Assembly: GCA_964035015.1 (NCBI GenBank)
Contig: OZ035999.1
Location: 18,108,179 to 18,172,178 of the forward strand
DNA from: Corallium rubrum
Lineage: Eukaryota > Cnidaria > Anthozoa > Scleralcyonacea > Coralliidae
Direction: 5' to 3'
DNA length: 64,000 bases
The translations under genes and the position numbers were made by a program. This document shows, piece after piece, positions 11,402 to 20,859 of this stretch. The notes below the pieces were generated by a model. It was not told the DNA's origin. It did not search any database and saw nothing but the letters and a program-made list of their open reading frames with translations. Positions within the stretch are counted from its first letter, which is position 1; each line of letters starts with the position of its first letter.

Positions 11402-11804
11402 CATAGGCGTAGAGTATGGGGGGGGGGGGGGCTGAGGGGCTTTAGCCTCGGAGAAATCCCCCCAGAAATTTTGCAGCAACTGATTCATCAATCACCATTC
11501 ACAAATTATAGGTTACTCGTTAGGCTAAAGTAACTGTTACAGCCTCATTCCTGTCAGCCAAAAGCACCCATATACAGTGATAAGTCAACCCAGTAAACAC
11601 AAAATCGAAAAATTGTTGAAATGTGTTGTATTTTAACTAGTTTTTATGACATTTCATGACCTTCAATGTTCTTAAAAATCACCCCTCAGAATGCAGGAAA
11701 TAGCAGTCTAAGACTCTAAATTTCAAAAATTTCCGAGGGGCATGTCCCCGCGCCCTGTTCAGCACTTCAGCCCCCCTAGGCAAAAACAAAACTCTACGCC
11801 TATG
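11402..11804. mobile_element. Non-autonomous hAT-like element with AAGGTGGT 8-bp duplication
   Basis: Terminal inverted repeats CATAGGCGTAGAGT and ACTCTACGCCTATG are perfect over 14 bp. They are flanked by the 8-bp direct repeat AAGGTGGT (11394-11401 and 11805-11812). The interior has the G-run block and the family core (AATGCAGGAAATAG, then TTTCAAAAATTTCCGAGGGG). Confidence 0.85.
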
Positions 11805-11812
11805 AAGGTGGT

Positions 11813-12280
11813 GCAGGTCCTTAACCTAAGCCACGTGGAACGGCCAACCTGAAAACCGAACCAGAGTCATCTGCTTGCTTGCTTGGTCAATCACTTTTAG
11901 TTGTACACAAATCCAATGATCTGTAAAAGTCCCTATCTGCGCTGTTGAAGTCTTGGTCAATTCCATACATTCTTAAATAAAATTATTTAATTACTGTAGA
12001 ATTAATTCAAAATAGTTTTTTAATTTTGTGATTTAAAATTAAAGCAATCGAAAAAGATACTTGAGAAACTCAGATGCCCCCCTGAGGTTCATACTTGCTA
12101 CTGCATATATTTAAGTCTCTCAACATGCACTAGATTGAATTCAGTTCAAACTCGAAACATCAAATCTTTTATGCTGTACCAATAAAAAAAAATCCTGATA
12201 TCAGTTCTAGTTGTTTTGTTTGTATAGAATAAAACATATTCCGAAGAATAATGCCATCCTGTAAACTCAAGATATGATTA
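11813..12280. other. AT-rich spacer
   Basis: No gene, splice pattern or repeat structure recognised. Confidence 0.4.
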
Positions 12281-15200
12281 TTGTTTGTTTGTTTGTTTGT
12301 TTGTTTGTTTGTTTGTTTGTTTGTTTGTTTGTTTGTTTGTTTGTTTGTTTGTTTGTTTGTTTGTTTGTTTGTTTGTTTGTTTGTTTGTTTGTTTGTTTGT
12401 TTGTTTGTTTGTTTGTTTGTTTGTTTGTTTGTTTGTTTGTTTGTTTGTTTGTTTGTTTGTTTGTTTGTTTGTTTGTTTGTTTGTTTGTTTGTTTGTTTGT
12501 TTGTTTGTTTGTTTGTTTGTTTGTTTGTTTGTTTGTTTGTTTGTTTGTTTGTTTGTTTGTTTGTTTGTTTGTTTGTTTGTTTGTTTGTTTGTTTGTTTGT
12601 TTGTTTGTTTGTTTGTTTGTTTGTTTGTTTGTTTGTTTGTTTGTTTGTTTGTTTGTTTGTTTGTTTGTTTGTTTGTTTGTTTGTTTGTTTGTTTGTTTGT
12701 TTGTTTGTTTGTTTGTTTGTTTGTTTGTTTGTTTGTTTGTTTGTTTGTTTGTTTGTTTGTTTGTTTGTTTGTTTGTTTGTTTGTTTGTTTGTTTGTTTGT
12801 TTGTTTGTTTGTTTGTTTGTTTGTTTGTTTGTTTGTTTGTTTGTTTGTTTGTTTGTTTGTTTGTTTGTTTGTTTGTTTGTTTGTTTGTTTGTTTGTTTGT
12901 TTGTTTGTTTGTTTGTTTGTTTGTTTGTTTGTTTGTTTGTTTGTTTGTTTGTTTGTTTGTTTGTTTGTTTGTTTGTTTGTTTGTTTGTTTGTTTGTTTGT
13001 TTGTTTGTTTGTTTGTTTGTTTGTTTGTTTGTTTGTTTGTTTGTTTGTTTGTTTGTTTGTTTGTTTGTTTGTTTGTTTGTTTGTTTGTTTGTTTGTTTGT
13101 TTGTTTGTTTGTTTGTTTGTTTGTTTGTTTGTTTGTTTGTTTGTTTGTTTGTTTGTTTGTTTGTTTGTTTGTTTGTTTGTTTGTTTGTTTGTTTGTTTGT
13201 TTGTTTGTTTGTTTGTTTGTTTGTTTGTTTGTTTGTTTGTTTGTTTGTTTGTTTGTTTGTTTGTTTGTTTGTTTGTTTGTTTGTTTGTTTGTTTGTTTGT
13301 TTGTTTGTTTGTTTGTTTGTTTGTTTGTTTGTTTGTTTGTTTGTTTGTTTGTTTGTTTGTTTGTTTGTTTGTTTGTTTGTTTGTTTGTTTGTTTGTTTGT
13401 TTGTTTGTTTGTTTGTTTGTTTGTTTGTTTGTTTGTTTGTTTGTTTGTTTGTTTGTTTGTTTGTTTGTTTGTTTGTTTGTTTGTTTGTTTGTTTGTTTGT
13501 TTGTTTGTTTGTTTGTTTGTTTGTTTGTTTGTTTGTTTGTTTGTTTGTTTGTTTGTTTGTTTGTTTGTTTGTTTGTTTGTTTGTTTGTTTGTTTGTTTGT
13601 TTGTTTGTTTGTTTGTTTGTTTGTTTGTTTGTTTGTTTGTTTGTTTGTTTGTTTGTTTGTTTGTTTGTTTGTTTGTTTGTTTGTTTGTTTGTTTGTTTGT
13701 TTGTTTGTTTGTTTGTTTGTTTGTTTGTTTGTTTGTTTGTTTGTTTGTTTGTTTGTTTGTTTGTTTGTTTGTTTGTTTGTTTGTTTGTTTGTTTGTTTGT
13801 TTGTTTGTTTGTTTGTTTGTTTGTTTGTTTGTTTGTTTGTTTGTTTGTTTGTTTGTTTGTTTGTTTGTTTGTTTGTTTGTTTGTTTGTTTGTTTGTTTGT
13901 TTGTTTGTTTGTTTGTTTGTTTGTTTGTTTGTTTGTTTGTTTGTTTGTTTGTTTGTTTGTTTGTTTGTTTGTTTGTTTGTTTGTTTGTTTGTTTGTTTGT
14001 TTGTTTGTTTGTTTGTTTGTTTGTTTGTTTGTTTGTTTGTTTGTTTGTTTGTTTGTTTGTTTGTTTGTTTGTTTGTTTGTTTGTTTGTTTGTTTGTTTGT
14101 TTGTTTGTTTGTTTGTTTGTTTGTTTGTTTGTTTGTTTGTTTGTTTGTTTGTTTGTTTGTTTGTTTGTTTGTTTGTTTGTTTGTTTGTTTGTTTGTTTGT
14201 TTGTTTGTTTGTTTGTTTGTTTGTTTGTTTGTTTGTTTGTTTGTTTGTTTGTTTGTTTGTTTGTTTGTTTGTTTGTTTGTTTGTTTGTTTGTTTGTTTGT
14301 TTGTTTGTTTGTTTGTTTGTTTGTTTGTTTGTTTGTTTGTTTGTTTGTTTGTTTGTTTGTTTGTTTGTTTGTTTGTTTGTTTGTTTGTTTGTTTGTTTGT
14401 TTGTTTGTTTGTTTGTTTGTTTGTTTGTTTGTTTGTTTGTTTGTTTGTTTGTTTGTTTGTTTGTTTGTTTGTTTGTTTGTTTGTTTGTTTGTTTGTTTGT
14501 TTGTTTGTTTGTTTGTTTGTTTGTTTGTTTGTTTGTTTGTTTGTTTGTTTGTTTGTTTGTTTGTTTGTTTGTTTGTTTGTTTGTTTGTTTGTTTGTTTGT
14601 TTGTTTGTTTGTTTGTTTGTTTGTTTGTTTGTTTGTTTGTTTGTTTGTTTGTTTGTTTGTTTGTTTGTTTGTTTGTTTGTTTGTTTGTTTGTTTGTTTGT
14701 TTGTTTGTTTGTTTGTTTGTTTGTTTGTTTGTTTGTTTGTTTGTTTGTTTGTTTGTTTGTTTGTTTGTTTGTTTGTTTGTTTGTTTGTTTGTTTGTTTGT
14801 TTGTTTGTTTGTTTGTTTGTTTGTTTGTTTGTTTGTTTGTTTGTTTGTTTGTTTGTTTGTTTGTTTGTTTGTTTGTTTGTTTGTTTGTTTGTTTGTTTGT
14901 TTGTTTGTTTGTTTGTTTGTTTGTTTGTTTGTTTGTTTGTTTGTTTGTTTGTTTGTTTGTTTGTTTGTTTGTTTGTTTGTTTGTTTGTTTGTTTGTTTGT
15001 TTGTTTGTTTGTTTGTTTGTTTGTTTGTTTGTTTGTTTGTTTGTTTGTTTGTTTGTTTGTTTGTTTGTTTGTTTGTTTGTTTGTTTGTTTGTTTGTTTGT
15101 TTGTTTGTTTGTTTGTTTGTTTGTTTGTTTGTTTGTTTGTTTGTTTGTTTGTTTGTTTGTTTGTTTGTTTGTTTGTTTGTTTGTTTGTTTGTTTGTTTGT

Positions 15201-15471
15201 TTGTTTGTTTGTTTGTTTGTTTGTTTGTTTGTTTGTTTGTTTGTTTGTTTGTTTGTTTGTTTGTTTGTTTGTTTGTTTGTTTGTTTGTTTGTTTGTTTGT
15301 TTGTTTGTTTGTTTGTTTGTTTGTTTGTTTGTTTGTTTGTTTGTTTGTTTGTTTGTTTGTTTGTTTGTTTGTTTGTTTGTTTGTTTGTTTGTTTGTTTGT
15401 TTGTTTGTTTGTTTGTTTGTTTGTTTGTTTGTTTGTTTGTTTGTTTGTTTGTTTGTTTGTTTGTTTGTTTG
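12281..15471. repeat. (GTTT)n microsatellite, about 3.19 kb, essentially perfect
   Basis: About 798 uninterrupted GTTT units; I saw no variant until the 3' edge (GGTTTTGGTTTGTTTGGGTT at 15470-15490). The tetramer has no stop in three plus frames (FVCL repeats) or in one minus frame (NKQT repeats), which explains the roughly 1,100-codon open frames. Confidence 0.97.
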
Positions 15472-15491
15472 GTTTTGGTTTGTTTGGGTTT

Positions 15492-17012
15492 GTTTTTATG
15501 ATTCTGCGAAACATTTTAGTAAATAAAATAAATTTGAAAATCTGTTTATCCTTTCGTTGCGAAAGGAAAAGTCAAACGTATTATTGTTTATTGGAATGTG
15601 AACCGACTGAAAACAAGACGAATCACACAAAGACATGCAACCGAATATAAACACGGCTTATAAGTTATAGACGTTGCTTATATCGATCAGTTTGGCTGTA
15701 AAATTTAATATTCCATGCCTGCAGTATTCGAATCCCAAAGGTAGCAGCGAGCAAGAGAGCCACGAATTGTTTACGAAATATATGAATAATTATATTTATG
15801 GACTCAAATGACTTCCATGGTGCAACTGGCAAAAAGTCAAACTGTAAGAAATCACTGCACTGAAAATGCCAAACATCAAAGTTCAAAAACGTTTCAAATG
15901 GCTTCTCAAAATGTACAAATTATCTGAGGAGTCTCAATTTATCAATACACAGCGTTTCGTTCTGTGCAATTGCCTACGATGACTTCAATATGGTAAAAAT
16001 GTCCTAAAATGTCCAATTTCTTAGTTGTTAACTGAAATTTTTTTACAACGAAAGACGTTTTATGTCCATAGTCGAAATATTCTGCCAGGAAAAAGATTCT
16101 CTGATGTTTTCTGACTTTTTGGTAACGAAATTGCGACCTGTCAAGCGAAGCGAAGGATAGAAGTGAAGACAAACAAAGGTGAACCGATGGGGTCCTGAAC
16201 TCGTGAAATTTAGGCAAAAAGTCTTCAAAAATGCTAAGAAATCAAGGAGAACACGTATAAATGTTGAATGAAACGTTTCCTTTACGAAAAATATACAATG
16301 TTTTGAACTTTTCAACGTTTACTCGGTGGCGAACGGTCAACAACGACAAACTGCTTCGAGCCGTACGTGTCGTGAAATTTGGGACGTTTCACCAAAAAAT
16401 TTGACCAAATTCTTCGAGGAAAAGCTCAATTTTCGTTTGAATATGAAGCACTTGATTCGGTTTACCTTTGGTAAGCATTCCAGCTGAAATGTAGGTAGTA
16501 AACCCGAAAAAAATCGACGTTTTGAGACCGCTAGCACTGAAGTCACGAAATTCCGGCGACCAACTTGGGACCACAAAATGTGTTAAAAAAAACTGACAGC
16601 AAAAGCAAGAAACAATGAAGCATTGAATAAGAATACATATATACTTACATTCCTGTCAAGCTTTGAGCAAGGTTGGCCAGAATTCCTTTTATTTGTCCTT
16701 GCCTTTGCTTCTTGAATTTTCGAAGGTTCATTGTGACAGAAGTTTCTCTTGTCTTTTGCTTTGCCCCAAACCGAACTCGGGGCAAGAAATGCCGAGATTT
16801 TCACTTGTTTTAAAATTTCCGGTTGTGAACCCGGCTCGAAAAAGCTCGGAGTAGCTAGAGTTCTAATTGGTTTAAATTCCCCGCAATATCGCGTCCGCAC
16901 TTGTGATTGGTTAAATCCTTACCACGTGCCAAATAACCGGTTTGCCAAGTTTTCTGCTTGAAGGGGAAACGCAGTATACAGAATATAAGGACCCCATTCC
17001 ATGGTCTGTAGA
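15492..17012. other. Intergenic region; one possible first exon
   Basis: Apart from the candidate exon at 16649-16731, several overlapping minus-strand frames (e.g. 15942-16217, 16337-16576) are open, but none resembles a known protein or carries splice sites that join in phase. Confidence 0.3.
16649..16731 (-). CDS. Candidate first coding exon, unrecognised
   Basis: ATG at 16731 (context ACAATGA) opens MNLRKFKKQRQGQIKGILAN and continues, 27 codons plus 2 bases, to a consensus donor (AAT/GTAAGTAT). The peptide is basic and plausible, but no downstream exon joining in phase 2 was found, so function and even reality are uncertain. A competing reading is a non-coding exon. Confidence 0.22.
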
Positions 17013-17233
17013 CAGGGCCGGAGCTAGGGTGGTGTGTGGGGGGTGTGACACCCCCCAAAAATTGCTTTATTTGTTCTACTAGTATAGTCGGCAGACAAGA
17101 GGTTTCAGTCGGCAGTCTGCACCCGCCAGCGGCCAGACTCGACGAGTACGAGTACTGACCAGTGATGATTATGTGGCAGTCGGCAAAATTGAGCGTACAA
17201 CCCCCCCTGCAAAATTTTCTGAGGACGGCCCTG
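17013..17233. mobile_element. Short hAT-like element
   Basis: Ends CAGGGCCGGAG and TGAGGACGGCCCTG form an imperfect inverted repeat. Flanks TCTGTAGA (17005-17012) and TCTGTCGG (17234-17241) match at 6 of 8 positions, consistent with an old 8-bp duplication. The interior has the G-run/C-run block (GTGGGGGGTGTGACACCCCCC). Confidence 0.6.
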
Positions 17234-17491
17234 TCTGTCGGTAATATATTGTATACGATACGAAAACAGAAGAAAGCGCGAGGATGAAATCTTTTTAAAT
17301 TTAAGTAATTATTAAGCGCTATTAAAAAAACAACTCTTTGAATTTATTTATAGCTTTCTCAATTCACAGCAGTTGCTTCAAGCAGGTTTCTCTAAAAACA
17401 CTAAAGTACATAAACGGATAAACCAGTCTGCATTGGGATTATGCCCCACCCCCCCCCAAAAAAAAAAAAAATCAAAAAAATCAATCAAAAT

Positions 17492-17976
17492 GATACCGCC
17501 ATTTGCAGTTGAGCTTGCAGCTTGCGTTAATTAAGACGTTGTTTCATCGTTTGAAACTCTGCGTTCATTGGACCGCAACGTAGTGTTTCCAAGGGCGCAA
17601 CGTGACGTTGTTACGGAGCTTTGACAGGGTTTCAATTAGTGATTAATTTGTTATAACTGTCGCCGTTGCTCTTTCTCTACCGTTTTCCGATATCTTATCA
17701 ATAATGCTTCTCCTTAGGTCATGATAGAGCTTTCCCAACATTACATGTCCGTCCGACCTTGCTAAATCGTTTACTAGACATTTTTTTTTATAATATCTAC
17801 TCGCCACGATTGCGAATAACAAATTAATCACTAATTGAAACCCTGTCAAAGCTCCGTAGCAACGTCACGTTGTGCCCTTGGAAACAATGCGTTGCGGTCC
17901 AATGAACGCAGAGTTTAAACGATGAAACAACGTCTTAATTTAGCAAGCTGCAAGCTCAACTGCAAATGGCGGTATC
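17492..17976. mobile_element. 485-bp palindromic element just upstream of the C16orf46-like gene
   Basis: A left arm at 17492-17654 (GATACCGCCATTTGCAGTTG...GATTAATTTGTTAT) is repeated as its reverse complement at 17816-17976, near 95 percent identical, around a 161-bp spacer. The right edge is 57 bp before the chosen ATG of the next gene, so it either lies in the 5' UTR/promoter or supplies part of it. Confidence 0.85.
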
Positions 17977-18033
17977 GTTATGCAGGTGCGATTGCGTTCA
18001 TACAAGTGGTAACCATAGCAATGAATGACCATC

Positions 18034-19263
18034 ATGGACGACAAAAACAGTACGAACGAGACGCCTCTATCAATGGACGAAATTTTCAAGAACTTATTGT
18101 CATGTAGTGAACAAGTAAGTACTTTGGAGAAAGTTGTACATGTCTATGATCCGAGAGAATTACAAAGTGGCTGGCAGACGGTGATTAGTAATCCGAAATA
18201 CATTGCTTGTCCGGACAAACGATTGGACAAACGCGAACGTGGCAGTCCTTCTGTGAAGAGCGATTCATCGACGAGTTGTCCTCCAACACAAAAACGAAAC
18301 GCATACAAGGAGAAGAGGAAGGACTTTAGACAAGAAAGTATCTCTGTAAAGTTTAATAAATACGAAAGCTTGGGTGTATTTTCGTACGGTGTGCCTTCGT
18401 GGAGAACAATTGTTGACCCCGAAACTTGTACTTATGTAAAACGTAATCACCCTAATGACGTTGTCACTCTGGAAAGAAACCGTGGTCTACGATTTCTGGA
18501 TCCTGGAGGGGCGTTAGACCAACACTTGAGGAGTTTTGTAAAACGGCAACGGGAAAACAATGTACTTCAGTCACACCTTGGTGATAATATTGGTACCCCT
18601 ATCAGTTATGGCCAACTTAGAGCAAACTGCAGTGTAGAATTTCCTGCTAAACCCCATAATCTGTCTCAAAATAATGTATTGCCACCCAGCGAAGGTTTAA
18701 TACGACAACCACTCTGTCCCAAGGATATCGTTCAGCCTGGTAACATTACAGTAGCTTCAATGGCCAAGCCAGTGCCCCTAAAACACCCAAAACCTGGTAT
18801 CCATAATTGTATTCCTTTACCAAGAAGAGAGTTATCTCCACTGTTGATGTCAAGCAGGGTGGTTGGCATAGAGAAAAACATCCCCAGCAAAAGTCAACGA
18901 GACTTAGCCCAGATCCAACAACTGAAACCATTTCAATCATTCAATAAGTCTTTCATGCCTGTTAACTTTCAAATTGTTAAACAAGGCAAACAGGCCAGAG
19001 CTGATCAGAAACTGAACTGGCTTCCTATTACAAGCACCACACCATGTGTGTCAAGACATAGTTCAGTTGGTCCATCAGACGATGATCCTGAAACAGCATG
19101 GTCAAGGACAGCTGGACTGGTACACAATCCCATAAACAAAGCAATTACACATCTGAAAAACCAGATCCCAGGAAGACAACGCATTGCTCTTGCTCACAAG
19201 CTCAAGGCTAGTGTTCCTAGTAAAGTGTTAGAACTACCACTTGCTTCCACTGGTTTAAATTGA
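18034..19263 (+). CDS. C16orf46-like protein of unknown function
   Basis: Single open reading frame of 409 codons plus stop. The protein is hydrophilic, with no membrane segment or known domain, and has basic and proline-rich stretches. I tentatively relate it to human C16orf46 (about 395 residues) on two weak resemblances: an N-terminal GW..V....YIACP segment, and IPLPRRELSPLLMSSRVVGI, compared with FPRPVLPSLTVSRVIIP near the human C-terminus. The genomic position agrees: it is convergent with ATMIN, as I recall for the human pair. I prefer the ATG at 18034 (ATCATGG) over the in-frame one at 18025 (TGAATGA). A consensus donor (AA/GTAAGTA) occurs within the frame at about 18113, so an alternative splice form is possible. 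Function is unknown. Confidence 0.65.
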   Translation: MDDKNSTNETPLSMDEIFKNLLSCSEQVSTLEKVVHVYDPRELQSGWQTVISNPKYIACPDKRLDKRERGSPSVKSDSSTSCPPTQKRNAYKEKRKDFRQESISVKFNKYESLGVFSYGVPSWRTIVDPETCTYVKRNHPNDVVTLERNRGLRFLDPGGALDQHLRSFVKRQRENNVLQSHLGDNIGTPISYGQLRANCSVEFPAKPHNLSQNNVLPPSEGLIRQPLCPKDIVQPGNITVASMAKPVPLKHPKPGIHNCIPLPRRELSPLLMSSRVVGIEKNIPSKSQRDLAQIQQLKPFQSFNKSFMPVNFQIVKQGKQARADQKLNWLPITSTTPCVSRHSSVGPSDDDPETAWSRTAGLVHNPINKAITHLKNQIPGRQRIALAHKLKASVPSKVLELPLASTGLN

Positions 19264-20402
19264 GGAATGGAGATAAGAGCTGCAGCTTGAATCTACGTTT
19301 TCAATACAAGTTATGAAAGGACAAAGCACCAACACTAGATTGAATCGTGTGTTTGCATTTTTCACAATTAATTTAGGTGATTTAATAGTTCTGCATGGTG
19401 GTGGTAAACTGACATTCACACATGGTATCTGACTTGTTTAAAGCATGGTTAAGTTATTGATGGCAGCTGATCTGAAAAAAACCAACACTGGACTCTAAAA
19501 TCACATATATATCAAATTAGGGTACTTTTCAAGAAATTACAATCACAATATTTTTATAATAGTCACCAATGGGTCAAGGTGTCTAATTGTTTTAGTATAA
19601 ACCAAATAGTTGGACAAACTATTATTTCAAAGAAACAAACTGAAACCTCATAAAAGTTGACTCTTTCACTACTACTGTCAGTAATGGTCTATCATCAGAC
19701 AGTGAGCAGCTCAGCCAATCAGAACACAGCACTTGTAATAGTCCACCAGTTGGTTTATACTAAATTCTGTTAGTTTACACATTAGAGAATAACATTGTCA
19801 AGATTTTGGAATATCTCACTGGTAATTGCACAAATGTGTGATCAGGCCATTTTTAGGCTGTGCTGCAGCTGATAACTGGGTTTTTTTCTGGCTGTGGCAC
19901 AGGCTAGCCATTATTGGTCGTTTGGATGATAATTATTTTTGTTAGAAGTGTGGACCTTAGACTACATTGTTCACTTACAGTCATTTGCAACAATTACTTT
20001 TAACCCAAATCTTCAGAAATTCATTCCAAAGTCCACACGTTCATTGGGAAATTTGTAGTTGATTTTTAACTACGCAATTGCTTCATGGTTGCTTAGTTCC
20101 TAGCAGCCAGTCAATACATAGTTCAAAACGAACTTCGAACTTCCCAGCGAACTTCAGAATGAACTTCGGAAGATTTGGGTGAGAAGTATATTGCAAATGA
20201 CTAATGTTATTTCATTGTAAATATATAAAAAAAAAACATTGAAAACTTTTCATATTGAAATTAAAATTAATAATTAACACTTTGTACAAAAATATTTATT
20301 TCTGACAATAAATAATTGCACTGATTACAAACAAATATTGTTTGAGGTTAGCTGAACTTAGACAAAGTGAAATCTAAGGGGGAAGGGGTTACATTATGAC
20401 TT

Positions 20403-20650
20403 TTTAACGCACTGCTGCCTCCTCTGACAAGTAAAATAAATCTGGTATGAGACTGAGAGTAAAATAATAAAGGGCTGGTTTTGGTCATCTCAGGCAGGAA
20501 AAGGTTAATGGCTTGTTAACTCATTGCAGCTTAGTCACTTTAGTGTAGGTTGGCCGGATCATGAGTATTCTCCTTTTGAAAAGTAAAATCATCTAGCATT
20601 AGGGTGATTAGAAAAATAATAAGATAATGAAGAAGCCATTAAATATATTT
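20403..20650. mobile_element. Pair of TTAACCC-type MITEs (diverged)
   Basis: Two copies in the same sense (about 20403-20516 and 20517-20650), each with TAAC(G/T)CA(C/T)TGC near the start, GTAAAAT(A/C)AATCT-like and AGTAAAATAATAAAG-like interior phrases and, in the first, AGGTTAATGG at the end. Members of the family described at 30357-30662. Confidence 0.55.
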
Positions 20651-20810
20651 TGAGGTAAGCACCATGTATATATTCTATTCTTATTTAAAATTAAATATGT
20701 GATGCTGAACTCAAAATAAAATTTGTTAATTACTCAAAATCACCATGCAAAAGTGCAAAACGAAAAGGCAATGTCTTCTAAATCATTGATTTCTATATTT
20801 CATTGAGTAT

Positions 20811-20816
20811 TTTATT
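20811..20816 (-). terminator. Poly(A) signal candidate for ATMIN
   Basis: AATAAA on the minus strand, 44 bp beyond the stop codon at 20860-20862. A cleavage site would fall 10-30 bp further on. Confidence 0.5.
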
Positions 20817-20859
20817 AAACTTTAGTTCCCAGGTGACATATGACACCATTCCTATGATT

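Larger units (their letters stand above)
19264..20859. other. Convergent intergenic region between C16orf46-like gene and ATMIN
   Basis: Holds the 3' UTRs. An inverted pair AGTATAAACCAA/TTGGTTTATACT (19593-19765) suggests one MITE, and two TTAACCC-type elements follow at 20403-20650. No coding region seen. Confidence 0.5.

Noticed and set aside
12274-15650. Open frames of more than 1,000 codons (FVCL and NKQT repeats)
   Set aside because: They are translations of a perfect 4-bp microsatellite that contains no stop codon; three overlapping frames and both strands are open alike.
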